Positions 10,980-22,600 of a stretch of DNA of 64,000 bases are shown here, piece by piece. Both the position numbers and the translations under genes were made by a program. Source of the stretch: Magnaporthiopsis rhizophila (lineage: Eukaryota; Ascomycota; Sordariomycetes; Magnaporthales; Magnaporthaceae); contig PYSS01000039.1 in the NCBI GenBank assembly GCA_003049465.1, positions 124,001-188,000 on the forward strand, read 5' to 3'. The first letter of the stretch is position 1; each line of letters begins with the position of its first letter. The notes below the pieces were generated by a model, which was given only the letters and a program-made list of their open reading frames with translations, did not search any database and was not told the origin of the DNA.

Positions 10980-12035
10980 ATGGCAGGCCCCATCACGACG
11001 CCGCTCACAGAGCTCCTGGGGATCAGGCACCCAATAATCCTGGCGGGCATGGCGCGCGTGTCGGGCGGCAAGCTGGCGGCGGCCGTGTCCAACGCGGGCG
11101 GCCTGGGGGTCATCGGCGGCTTCATGTACACGCCGGACCAGCTGCGCGAGATCGTGGCCGAGCTCAAGGCGCACCTGTCGTCGCCGGACCTGCCGTTCGG
11201 CATCGACCTGGCGCTTCCGCAGATCGGGGGCTCGGCGCGCAAGACGAACCACGACTACACGGGCGGGCGGCTCGACGAGCTGATCGACATCACCATCGAG
11301 TCGGGCGCCCGCCTCTTCGTGTCCGCCGTCGGCGTGCCGCCCGCCGCCGTGATCGAGCGCCTGCACGCGGCCGGCATCCTGGTCATGAACATGGTCGGCC
11401 ACCCGAAGCACGCCGTCAAGGCGCTCGAGCTCGGCGTCGACCTGGTCTGCGCCCAGGGTGGCGAGGGCGGCGGGCACACGGGCGACATTGCCAGCAGCGT
11501 GCTGATCCCCGCCGTCGTGGACGTGGCGCGCCGGTACAAGCCCGCGTTCCTCGGCGGCGAACGCACAGCGCTGGTAGTCGCGGCCGGTGGGATCGGCGAT
11601 GGTAGAGGGCTGGCGGCCAGTTTGATGCAGGGCGCGGTGGGCGTCTGGGTCGGCACGCGGTTCGTGGCCGCGGCCGAGGCGGCGGGCAGCGACGCGCACA
11701 AGGACGCCGTCGTGAGCTGCGGGCTGGACGAGACGGAGCGCACGCTCGTGCTGAGCGGGAGGCCGCTGCGCATGAAGCCCAACGACTACATCCGGAGGTG
11801 GCACGCCACGCCCGACAAGATCAGGGAGCTGTGCGACAAGGGGGTCGTGCCCATCGAGCACGACCTCGAGGAGGGCGTCGAGGACGTCGACCTGCCGCAC
11901 CTGATGGGCCAGGCCGCCGGCAATATCGACCGGGTCCAGCCGGCGCGCGAGATTGTGGACGACATGGTGGCTGGGGCCGTCGAGATGCTCAAGCTGGGCG
12001 GGTCGTACCTGTCGGCGGGGAAGAGCAGGCTGTAG
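10980..12035 (+). CDS. Nitronate monooxygenase (2-nitropropane dioxygenase family)
   Basis: This is an FMN-dependent TIM-barrel enzyme that oxidises alkyl nitronates, such as propionate-3-nitronate, to carbonyl compounds plus nitrite, protecting against these toxic metabolites. It is a single exon of 351 aa starting at the ATG at 10980. The N-terminus PLTELLGIRHPIILAGMA and SNAGGLGVIGG are typical of the family. QGGEGGGHTGD (about residues 160-170) carries the histidine expected to act as catalytic base. AAGGIGDGRGLAASLMQGA followed by VWVGTRFV forms the FMN-phosphate site. No targeting peptide is visible, so it is probably cytosolic. The length is normal. The ORF extends 156 bp upstream of this ATG, but that part begins with GTG and is hydrophobic promoter sequence by chance. 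Substrate range within the family cannot be set from sequence alone. Confidence 0.93.
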   Translation: MAGPITTPLTELLGIRHPIILAGMARVSGGKLAAAVSNAGGLGVIGGFMYTPDQLREIVAELKAHLSSPDLPFGIDLALPQIGGSARKTNHDYTGGRLDELIDITIESGARLFVSAVGVPPAAVIERLHAAGILVMNMVGHPKHAVKALELGVDLVCAQGGEGGGHTGDIASSVLIPAVVDVARRYKPAFLGGERTALVVAAGGIGDGRGLAASLMQGAVGVWVGTRFVAAAEAAGSDAHKDAVVSCGLDETERTLVLSGRPLRMKPNDYIRRWHATPDKIRELCDKGVVPIEHDLEEGVEDVDLPHLMGQAAGNIDRVQPAREIVDDMVAGAVEMLKLGGSYLSAGKSRL

Positions 12036-13188
12036 TTCGCTTTGGAGTGATAGAGGCGTGTAATGTACTGGGACAGGTGGTTATCCATGTAAGTTACCCT
12101 TCCTATTTCCTACATCCTTTGTTATTTACTGCGTCCTTTTTTATTTTTATTTTTTTATTTCCTTTACAGTGTGCCATTTCCTATGCAATATCATGTTTTC
12201 CAGGCACGTTCTGCTCCCTGTACCCGGAAAAAAATTCAAGGGACATCGGCCGAAATTGGGTGGGTGTTTTAACCGCTGGCCTGCGGACTGCGTTCCCAAC
12301 TGCCAACTCAAGTCCATTCAAATCACGCTCACCGCAACTGTGGAAACGAAACCACTATCCCGACCGTTGTTCCAGGCCACGGATCGTCTCTCGCCAGCGC
12401 CTTGTCGACCCAGCCGTTGATCTAGCGCCTGCATGCTGACTGGCTGCCCTTTCTGAAATTCGCCACCCGGAAGAACGGCAAAAAGAACCACAGGATTCCT
12501 TCTCGGCGCTATTACCTGGTACCCATCCACCCATCTATCCGTTCGGATTCCCCGCCACCCGGACGCATCCAGGCTATGTACACTGTACAGCACGCAAGAG
12601 CACCAACCAAAGGCCACCCCGCGGCACCCCCATCTGCCCCTCAGCCGCAGTGAAGCCCTCAACCAACCGCGGCCACACCACCAACTTCGTGGTAACACAC
12701 TAAGGGCTGACCCTGAAAAAAGGGCCCCTTACCGACGGTGTCGCTCCAGCTTCCTCTTTCGGTCCACTAGATCGTGGTCTAGACTGTCCAAGAAAGACAG
12801 CCCCTGGAACGTGCTTGTGTGGTAATGCGGGCGTGGACAGGAGGGGGGCTAGATAGTCGGTTGAGTGGCAGCCACACACACACACACACACATGAAATCC
12901 AATGCACTTTTTCTGTTTGTATGTTTGGGAATCCCCACGTTGTCCTGGCTGGCTGGCTGATGGACAGAAGGTGAGTGGGCGTTGTTCCTCTATTTTTGCA
13001 TGGCATGCTCTTTCCTCGAGTCGTTCATCCTGATTCAGGTTCACATCCACGGTTGCAATTGGCCGCACCAGGTTGTCACTCTTTAGCCTTTTAGGGACCT
13101 TGCCAAGGGGTGCTCCCCTCAACAAGCGCCTTCTCCCTCGGCTCCGCGGCGGGTATCGAGTCGGGGCAGATACCGCCAGCTCAGCATC
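12036..13188. other. Intergenic with a (CA)10 microsatellite
   Basis: No gene was recognised in this 1.15 kb. T-rich sequence follows the stop codon (about 12110-12165), fitting a 3' end. A (CA)10 dinucleotide run lies at 12873-12892. The overlapping minus-strand frames (12700-13605) run into the next gene and look like shadows. Confidence 0.5.
12873..12892. repeat. (CA)10 microsatellite
   Basis: This is a perfect dinucleotide run of ten CA units in the spacer upstream of the 2EXR gene. It is likely to be length-polymorphic between strains. Confidence 0.9.
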
Positions 13189-14352
13189 ATGGCTACGGCC
13201 GTGGCCATGCCATTGGCGGCACCGCCCGCCAGCAGCAGCACCGGCGACATCGCCGTTACTATCACCGCAAACAACGACAGCAGCACCGACGACACTGCCA
13301 CCGGTGCCGACAGTACAGTCATCGTCACCGTCACGGCGCTGATGCAGTCCGCGCTGGACACGCTCGGCAACCGCTCGCGCGAGGTGGCCGCCTCGCTGCG
13401 CGTGCAGCGCGACATCATCGTCGACGGCTGGGCCGAGCGGCTCGCCGACTTGACCGAGCAGTACATGGAGGACAAGCGCCAGGTTCGGGCCCACGCCCGC
13501 CGCGCCCGCCACTCGCTGGCCAACCGCCTGGGGCGCATACACAGGAAGTCGGGCTGGGACACGTTCCCGCAGTTCGCCCGCCTGCCCGCCGAGATCCGCC
13601 TGCAAATCTGGGAAGCGGCGCTACCGGGCGCCAGGGCCGTCATGCTGCGCGCCCCCTCCGCGGCCTCGGGCGCGCTGCGCGACGAGCTCAAGTTCCTGCC
13701 GCGCTTGTTGCAAACGAGGAGGAGCCGCGATGCGGGCGGCGGCGCCACGAGGAGCAGTACCAGTGCTGCTGATGCCGGCATCAACCAAGACAGCGATTAC
13801 ACCACCGGCTGGACTAGCCCAACGCCACCGCCGGCAATGCTCCACGTCTGCAGCGAGTCCCGCGCCGTGGCGCTGAAGCGCTACTCGCTCGTATTCGCGA
13901 CGACTGACGACAACGGCGGCGGCGGGCGCATCTACGCGGACCTCTCACGCGACGTCGTGTGCCTGTCGAGCGCCGAGGTCACCGGCGCGGCGTGCGTGGC
14001 GCTCTGGCGACGGACGCGGGACCTGGGGCAGGTGCGGCACCTGGCCGTGGCGGCGCCCGCGTGCTGGGGCTCGTGGAGCAGCCACTACGGCGCCGGCTTC
14101 GCGCACCGCCTGCCGCCGGTGGACCTGATGGGGGCCGCGGGCTTCGCGGCGCTCGAGGACGTCGTCATGGTCCGTTCGGTCCGCTGGCAGTACGGCCGCC
14201 TGCCGCGGGGCGCGAGGCTCGACTTTGCCGCCTGGGCAGAGAGGGAGGAGGCAGACGAGGGCTTGTCGAGGTACCACACCAGATGGCGCGACGGCGTCAT
14301 GGCCATCAGCCACGGTAGGAGGAAGTCGTCCGAGACAAGTGCGGAGCCTTGA
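13189..14352 (+). CDS. 2EXR-domain protein (387 aa)
   Basis: This is a single-exon gene starting at the ATG at 13189. The 2EXR signature is FPQFARLPAEIRLQIWEAAL (about residues 125-144), followed downstream by PPAMLHVCSESRAVALKRYSLVF (about 217-239), the second conserved block of this fungal family. The N-terminal ~60 residues are Thr/Ser/Ala-rich and probably disordered. Residues of about 65-110 are helical and basic. The family is expanded in filamentous fungi, resembles F-box proteins in its LPxEIRxxIW motif, and has no established biochemical function. The C-terminal part contains the expected Trp- and Arg-rich segment (VRSVRWQYGRLPRGARLDF). Codon use matches the neighbours, so there is no sign of recent transfer. 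Confidence 0.85.
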   Translation: MATAVAMPLAAPPASSSTGDIAVTITANNDSSTDDTATGADSTVIVTVTALMQSALDTLGNRSREVAASLRVQRDIIVDGWAERLADLTEQYMEDKRQVRAHARRARHSLANRLGRIHRKSGWDTFPQFARLPAEIRLQIWEAALPGARAVMLRAPSAASGALRDELKFLPRLLQTRRSRDAGGGATRSSTSAADAGINQDSDYTTGWTSPTPPPAMLHVCSESRAVALKRYSLVFATTDDNGGGGRIYADLSRDVVCLSSAEVTGAACVALWRRTRDLGQVRHLAVAAPACWGSWSSHYGAGFAHRLPPVDLMGAAGFAALEDVVMVRSVRWQYGRLPRGARLDFAAWAEREEADEGLSRYHTRWRDGVMAISHGRRKSSETSAEP

Positions 14353-15087
14353 CGGCGGGGGCAGGGCGACTACAGCAGGGCATCAAGACCGATGAGGGAA
14401 GACAAACCACCAGCTTATCATATTACCTGTCCTTGTTACTACCTATTTCCTACCTCCAGTCAGTCTTTTGAAAACCTTGTTGATTAGCATTTTTGATACA
14501 GGGGACCGCTTCATCTCGTTTCGCTTTGTCGGAATTCAGTTTTTGCCGATGTATTTAAACACGTAGACCGGACCGTTTAAGGGGATTTTCTTCGATCTAG
14601 ACAGATAATGGATGCATGTATGATGGATTCGGCATCTGTCAATGGCTCCGAGACACAATCGCCGTGCCACGTGACTGTGTGAAGCTGACAATTGATTTTT
14701 GCCAGAAGGCGTCGCTGAGGGGTCCTGCAACCTGGCCAAAGCACAGAGACCCGCCACGGCTCCAGGCTGAACGTCACGAACCCACATGCCAGGCATGCCA
14801 AACTGCCGCCACTAACGGCCCCTGCCTTCTGCGTTCATGTCGCAACCGCGAATCACCAGTACACAAGGACTCGAAAGTATAATTATTTTGAACCCAAGCT
14901 CTCAGCGAAAGGCCCCGACCAAACCCGGCGACGACTTTACTTGTTTGTATACCGCTATCCATCGACCGCATCGCCATCTGTCATCATTCTCAGCCTCCTT
15001 CGGAGCCATAAGCAGCACCCCCCGCTGCTAAGCCAGCCCCGACTCTCCTCTCCTCCTACTCCCTGCGAACTTTGCGATCCAGACACG
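14353..15087. other. Intergenic: 2EXR 3' flank and E2 promoter
   Basis: This 735-bp spacer has no supported gene. It is more A+T-rich in its first half (14400-14600). The 100 bp before the E2 start are C/T-rich, as is usual for fungal 5' leaders. Confidence 0.5.
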
Positions 15088-16087
15088 ATGGCGACGGCCA
15101 AGTTCAACTCCAAATCTCCCACCATCAGGCGTATAAGTAAGTCAGCCAGCCAGCCGGCTCTCCCTTCCTCGGGGTGTCGATCTCTACACCATGGAAGCCA
15201 ACGTCTAACAACCCCCAGTGCGCGAGGCCCAAGAAATGTCAGCCTCGCCATCGCCCGACTACACAGCCACCCCTCTCGAGTCGGACCTGTTCGAGTGGCA
15301 CTTCACGCTCAAGGGCCCGCCGGACTCAGTCTACGCCGGCGGCCTCTACCACGGCCGCATCGTGCTGCCGCCGACGTACCCGCTCCGCCCGCCGTCCTTC
15401 CGCTTCGTCACCCCCTCTGGCCGGTTCGAGGCCAACCGCGAGATCTGCCTGAGCATCTCGGGCCACCACGAGGAGACGTGGCAGCCCGCCTGGGGCGTCC
15501 GCACCGCCCTCGTCGCCCTCCGCTCCTTCATGGAGACGGACCCCCGCGGCCAGCTCGGCGGCCTCGAGACCACCGACGACGTCCGCCGCCGCCTCGCCGT
15601 CGAGTCGCGCGGTTTTCGCTGCGCCAGCTGCGGCGGCCGCTCAAACGCCGACATCATGGCCGAGGCCGAGGCCGAGGCTGCCAAGCACGCCGCCACCGCC
15701 ACCGCCGCCGCCGCCGCCGAGGTCCAGGTCCCCGCCGAGTTGAAGATGGGCTGGCGCGACGAGATGGGTAGCGGCGGCAGCAACGGCAACAGCCATCCCG
15801 CGCCCGCACCCGCACCTGCTGCTTCTGCTGCTTCTGCTGCTGCTGCTCCTGATGCAGGTGAGGATATGGAGGCCCTCGACCTGGTCGAGGGATTCTTCCA
15901 GCCCATCGTGCCGGAGCCGCAACAGCAGCAGCTCCAGCAGCCCACCAGGACCATGCCGCTGGCCCAGGCGGCGGCGCGGGCCCAGTACAGGAACTCGGCC
16001 GACGGCGTGCCTGTCTGGGTTGATAGGGCCATCGCCGTCATCAGCGTCATGCTCGTTGCCATGTTCCTCAAGGTCCTGATGGTGTGA
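15088..16087 (+). CDS. Tail-anchored ubiquitin-conjugating enzyme, UBE2J-type
   Basis: This is an E2 enzyme of the ER-associated degradation pathway. It has two exons, 15088-15136 and 15219-16087 (305 aa), with a GTAAGT donor; the join gives SPTIRRI-MREAQEMS. The UBC fold spans about residues 10-165: LFEWHFTLKGPPDSVYAGGLYHGRIVLPP is split here as EWHFTLKGPP and YHGRIVLPPTYP, and the catalytic cysteine is in REICLSISGHH. As in other UBE2J/Ubc6 enzymes, no HPN triad precedes the active site. A CASC pair (about residues 190-193) follows the domain, as in animal UBE2J1. An Ala-rich linker leads to a C-terminal hydrophobic segment (IAVISVMLVAMFLKVLMV) that would anchor the enzyme with its catalytic domain in the cytosol. 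The domain resembles UBE2J1 more than yeast Ubc6, so I leave the symbol blank. Confidence 0.93.
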
Positions 16088-16645
16088 GAATGGACGCGGG
16101 TTTACTTTCTACCTACCTGATTTCACTATACCTTTTCGTCTTATTCAGTCCTTCCTAAACGGTAACGTTTCTTTTTGACATTATTTCAACGGGTCATAAA
16201 AAGGCGTTTTGCGGAGTTTGTCAGCGGGGGTTCCTGAGAGGCGTTACAACAGGGGGCTGGCTTTTTGTACAACTCATCCTGAAAACGGGCAGGCAGGGAA
16301 TCAGAGGATGGAACTAGAGTTTGTGGATATCAATCGACATAAAATCGACATACTGCTGCCATCGCTGTTCCGACCATCGCAATCCCACATCGTCCAAGGC
16401 CGTACGTGCAACTAACGCAACAAATGTACATGTAATAGACATATCCTACAACAATTCTCCGGTCTGGCAGCGTTTTACGGCCCCAAACGTGTAGTAGTCT
16501 AGTTGCCCTTCAAAAACAGATCAAGGAAGGAGACATTACAGGAAAGAAGAGCGCGGCAAAGCACCGCCAAAATCCACACGAATATGTCAAATGTCCGTTT
16601 CTCGTCTTCTGCACTCACGCCGTAGACGGCCCCGCCTTCACCTGA
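16088..16645. other. Intergenic between convergent E2 and TFIIIC genes
   Basis: This 558-bp spacer lies between two convergent 3' ends. It is A+T-richer than the coding sequence and has no supported gene. A TACCTACCT-like motif is at about 16110-16118. Confidence 0.5.
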
Positions 16646-19600
16646 CTACTCCTCCTCGTCAGCCTCGGGGTCACAGATGCCGACGGCGTCGCCGGCCTCA
16701 AACAGCCGGGCCACGGCCAGCCACCACCACTCCTCGACGCAGACGCCGCCGCCGCTGACCAGCTCGCCCAGGATGCCAACCGCCAGCCCCCAGTCCATGA
16801 CGGCCTGCACGTCAAAGACCTCGGTGAGTGGCTTGAGCGCCTCGCTCGTGCGCTCCGCGTCCATGGAGCCCCTCGTAGCCAGCGCGGAGAATACGGCCCC
16901 CGCCACCGCGGCCCAGCGGCCCGGGTCGGGGCGCGCCAGAAAGTCGCACCACGTCGGCAGCTCGCCGCGCGGCCCTGCGCCTGGCGGCGGCGTGCGGCCC
17001 GCCGCGGCCACGACGGCTATGTCGTCGTCGCAGACGTAGCGGTCCGTCGGCACGACGCGGAGCGCAAAGGTGTACAGGTCCTTTGAGTACTTGCGCGTCT
17101 CGTAGTTGCCCGGCTCGAACCCCATGGGGATGTCGGGGGCGCCGACCGGCTCGACGCGCACGCGCCCGTTGGCCTGCAGGTTGAAGATGGCCATGACGGC
17201 GCCGTCGTCGGGCGCGTAGGGGAAGTCCATGGCCTCGCCGCCGCTGCGCCACAGGGCGTCGAGCCGCCGCTTGTAGGCCGCCGCCTGCACGAACTTGCTC
17301 GCCTGCGACGACTTCTTGAGCGCCTCCGAGAAGTGCTTGGTGTATCTGTACGGCCGCCCGGTCCGGAAGGCGGACGCCTTGCTCTTGCAGATGACGCGCC
17401 GCGCCTGGAGCTGCGAGATGACCTTCTCGAGGAGCCGGCCGAGCTCCTCGTCGCTCTCGATGCCCAGCGTCTGTACCTTGTCCTTGATCGAGCTGGGCGA
17501 GTACAGCTCACGCGTGGTCGAGCACAGGGCGCGGATCCAGGTAGTTGCGATTATGCCCTCCACCGACGACGACGGCGACGACGAACTCCCCTTGTCGCTA
17601 CACGCGACTGCTGGTATAGCTGCCGGCTCCGACGTGGCGTCTTGAAACCTCTTCCACACCGAGCGCTGGAAGTGGAAGTACGTGTCGCGCCACTCGAGCG
17701 GCTTGTAGGCCGTCTCGTTGATTATATAGTCCTGCTCCAGGCGACTTCTCGTCGTTGGGAGACGGACGACCTGCCGAATCACCGTTGTGACCGTCCACCT
17801 GACAAGGCCCCTCCAGTCGTACGCCAGCACATCGTCATAGTTCAAGGGCGGGAGCTCATCCCTCTCGTATGCGGCGAGGTATGCATCCTGGAACTTCTCC
17901 GTCGTCACCTCGATGTAGTAGCCTCTGACCTTCCTTGCCTCGGTCCAGAACTTCCTCAGGGCTGAGAGTCGTGTGTCGGGGAACAGCCGCATCATGACTC
18001 CCCAGTCAATGGTCTTATCGACGCCGCCCAGGAGAGTCCTGACCACGACAAAGGCGGCAATGCGAGTGTCATGGGTGGACCAGTCGATATCATCAGACAC
18101 CGCAGGCTGATTCTCAAAGTAGTCCTCTTGGGCGTGCGGAAACGCCGAGAGCTCCCGCACCTTCTTGAACTGTGGCACCCTATGCAGCCTTGCGCCCCTA
18201 TAACGCCGAAATCCCCCATAACCTCGGGCCCGTTGCTCGCCCTCGAAGGCACCTCCGTGGCTGTGACCAGCAGGGCCAAACCGGCCCCGTGTGCCGCCCC
18301 TGCTGCCGCCTCTTCCCATGCCGCCGCCCCTTCCGCCACGTCCACGTCGCTGTGAGGAGAGAAGATGGTGATGCCTCATTCCCGTGGCAGACCTTTCGTA
18401 TCGCTCAACTTCTTCTGATAGCGTAGAGTAGGGTAGGGAGTTGACGGTGAACTGGTTATCCTGGGCCCATTTCAGCACGCTTTGGTCGGGCTTTGGAAGG
18501 GTTTCATCCACCTTCATGGCGCTAGGGCTGACGGTAAAGTTGAGGAACCTGTAACCGGGGGCCACGCTGGATGACTGGAGGAGATACGACACATCCTCTG
18601 TGAGCTCCCATTCGCGACAGGAATCGACGTGCCAAGTAAATTCCCCCCAGTAGGGATCGCGCCACTCGTCCGGCTTGAACTTCTCCTTGTGGGGCAACTC
18701 GTCCAAGTCTCCCGGAATGTGCTGCGAGAGAATGAGTTTCTTGTCGGGCTCAAAGCTATCTTGCATGGTAAAACTTCCATCATGCTCACGGAAGTAGGCC
18801 TCATCTAGAACTCGCCAGCTTTTGTTGCCCGAGTCGGCCGGACCCTGGAGCGATATAGGGTCGGTGAAGGAGTACGAGACAGGTTCCCTTGCCAGGTCGG
18901 ATGAAGAAGCTGGAGCCGTGGCGGCAGTGCTGGCTTCTGCGGATTCTTCGTGGACTTGGGTATTGGCAGAGCCGTCGTCAGAGTTACAATCGTTGCCAGA
19001 AGTCGATTCCGAATCAGTCTCGTATTCGCCTTGCGGGAGGTCTGATATACCCAGCGGCGGCAAGAACCGAACTGGTGGCATGCGTGTAACCTCCTTGGTG
19101 GCCTCATGACAAATGAAAAAAGATTGGGGCAGTGTGTCAAGCCCTGGGTTTTCTGTATGCTCGAGGCGCCGGTATTTTCGTGGCCGCGAGTCTGGCAGCA
19201 GCCTCCGCCGTCGACGGCCTAGGCCCATCCCTGAAAGGCGAACAAGTCGGGAGGCGAGCCAGGCACTCTTGTCGCCTGGGCCATTAGGTGCCCCCATGGA
19301 CAGGCCGCCGCTCCAATCGATAGGCTCGGCCTCGTCGGGCTCGTGGTCTGAAAGCTCCTGGCGCACGAGGCGGACGGTCCTGGCCACCTCGTAGAACGGG
19401 GCCTTCAGGACCTCGACCTCCCCGGGTAGCTTCCTCTTGGATCGGCCGTTCATGCGCGCAACCTCCTCTTGGATTTTAACCTCGAGTCTAGCCCTGACTT
19501 CTGGAGCAGGCGCAAACATAGGCGGGACATATGGCTGTGGATGGACGGCTTGGATTTTCTCCTTGAGTTCGGGGATGAGCGGGCTTGTATCGGGGACATC

Positions 19601-22600
19601 GTATTTGATCACCAGGCTAAGGGAGGAGCTTGACCCTTTCAGGTCTCGCCAGGCGTACGTCTGTATACGCAGGCTCTTGCGCTTCTCTAGGGTCTTGCCC
19701 AGGGCCTGGACGGAGCGCAAGCTCGGAGGGCTCTCATCTGGGAATTCCTTGAGGTGCATGGCGAAAACAGCAAACCAAAGGCCCTTGTCGCCTGGAAAAA
19801 CACCGCCGTTTGCTTGGATCAAGTGCATGATGACCGACATGGTCCGGTGAGACGAGGCCAATACTTTGGGGTTGTTGCAGACTGGTAGGACGAACACCGG
19901 GAGCCCATTTGGGCCAATAACTTGCTGGGGTGTTTCTGGGTCGTTCTTTTCCGGGGGTTTGTCCGTTACTGGTGCAGGCTCGGCGTTCTCTGTGACGGCG
20001 CCGTCGTTAACCGCAAGACCCGACCCATCAGCCGATGGCGGCTCGGCCATGCTTACATCAATTCCACTGCCGGCTTCCTTGTCGGCTGCCTCGACCGCCT
20101 TGGGACTTGGCTCAGCTTCGAGCGGCTTCTTGGTGGCCTTGCGGGTGAGACCTCTTGATGATTTGGCTGGAGAGGTTACTGCCACCAGGCGCTTCCCCTG
20201 GGACTTCCGGGGGCCATCGGCCATGGCCTCTTGTTGCGGTTCGGACTCATCGTAACCAAAAGTGATTCGACGACGCTTTGCTGATTCCACATGAATTGGC
20301 GGCGCAGCGAAGTCCGGGTTGCAAGAAGTCTGTGACTTTCGTTGGTGATATTTGAGCCCTTCCCTGTTTTTGTAAGTTGCGCCGCAATGCTTGCACTTGA
20401 ACCGTCCTGTTGTAGGTGACGCGGCGATCGGTCGTTTGCGCTTCCTACGTGGCTGTGGGGTTGACGATCCCGGCTCTGGTTCCTCTGGTTCCTCTGGCTC
20501 TTGTTGTTCTGGAACGAGCTCTGGAGCTTCTGGGACAAGTGCCTCTGGTGCCTTGGACTCTGAGTCCGCGTTGGTCGTTGTCCTAAGAAGTTCCAGCTTG
20601 CGCTGAAAGATAGCAGCGGCATCGCATGCCTCAGGGATGTTGTCGAAGTGGAAGAGGTATGGCCAGCGGGAGTCATTTCGCGACACATTGATGACCAGGC
20701 ACTTGTCATCCTCGTCTGGCGGCACTTCTATGGTCGGACTGTCCAGAATATCGTCGAACGCAATCTCCAACGGCTTCTTGCCACCGATAGGACTGTATTC
20801 GAACAGAACCTCGCGCTCCTGGCAGGCAAGCCGAAGCTGACCAGACCGCCCATTGTAACGCGCTTCAAGCACGAAATCTGAGGTGTCGCTATGCGAGACG
20901 GTCTCCTCAGTCACAGGCTCGGGTTCGGGCTGGGGCTCGGGACCAGGGTTCGCCGGCACAGTTTCCTCTCCCGGTTCTGGCTCTGGCAGCGATTCAGGGG
21001 TGGGTGTCTTTTGTCGGAGAACCGTGGCGGCTGGCATCGCGGACGTTTCGTCTGCGGCGGCCGCTGATCGTTCCGCGGCGCCAGAGTCTTGAGCCAGCTG
21101 CCACGTCTGCACTTCCTGCCCTACGAAGGTGATAAACAGGCGCTTCGGAGCGTTCCTTGGCGGGCGGCCGCGCCTCTTCGAAGCCGAGCTGGCTTCTCCG
21201 ATATAAGCTCTGATGCCCGGCCCGATGTCCTGTTTGGGGATAGGTTTGGGTTGCTGAGGTGCTACTCCTGCGACCATCTCCTCTCCGCCTCCTTCCTCCC
21301 GGGTGCTAGCCGAAATTGTAGCATCCACACCCAGATTCGGGTCCAAGTCCTCGTCCATATCCGCGTCGTTTGCTCGGCGAGACCTGCGCGCTCTCTTTGC
21401 TGGAGGTGCTGGGATCGCCTCTTTAAATAAGGCAAACCGGCGCTTTCCCACTACCAGGTCGCGAGGTAAGTTGGCACGAGGGGCTGTGTTATGACGGATA
21501 CGGCCTAGAGCCGTCAGATTTGCATTCGAGCGCGTCGCGGCCAAAGGTTCGGGGATAGTCGCAAAGCCAAACGTCTCTTGAGCGGCCGCCGGAGACATTT
21601 CTCCCGATAGCGCAGCAGCCACTGTTCCGCGTGGGAGCTCAGGGCCGTTGGAAGTGTCAGTGGTGTACACCTTCGACCGGGCCGTTCGAGTGTCGAGGCT
21701 GATGGTGAAGTGACCAAGACGGGCAGGCTGGACGCCGGGATTGGCAAGTAATGGCATCAGGCTGTCCATGTAGCGCCGGAATGCGTATCCCACAGTAAGC
21801 GCACTGATTTGAGGAACCGAAACACCCTGTGAGGCCGCGCGCTTTATCGTCTCATGTACTTGGTTGACCAGGGGTTTGTCGGGCGTCCATTTGGATAGCT
21901 GGGCAGACAGGCAGCCCTTGGGGCCGGTGTCATCTGCAGCATTCTCATCTTCCAGCTCGCCTTGCTCGATCTTCTTTTTTGCTTGAGCGCTGGCTCTCTG
22001 CTCCTTGGATTTGCCGCCGCCAGTTGACAGATAGCTGCTCCACTCAGCCTCGGTAGGATCACGCAGAAACTTGATGCAGTCTTTGAAGATCCTGCCCGAA
22101 TCCCCGAGCGAAGCGGCAACATAGCCGACGATGCCGGCACCTGCAAATCTGCGCAAAATACGGGCAAGCACCTTCATCTGCCACCGCACACCGTGGATTC
22201 CGAGCTTGTTCTTCAGGTCAACGGTCCGCAGAACCTCCCAGGCCTTGATAATGGCAAGGATGGATCTTCCGAAGGCTTCGTAGTCGATCGTGGTACCTGT
22301 CCAGCTGGTGCACCATGCCACTGGCCGGAGGTCCTTGGTCAGGTTTGAGGGCGATAAGTCAAGGTCTCGTCCCCAGGTCTCGGGGCTATCTGTGCTCGGT
22401 AGCTCTGGGGGAGCGAACTGGGTGAGCCAGAGCTTGCTCGTCTTGCAGCCTCGCAACACCACGGTGCGCTTTACGATATAGCCCTGATCGGCGAGCCTGT
22501 GAGTCCTCAAAGGAACAGACCGACTGTCGCCGCCTCCGAGCCGGCAGAGATTGGCCTGGGTGGCACCGTGCTGATGGCAGGACGCAAGAACGACGAGAAG

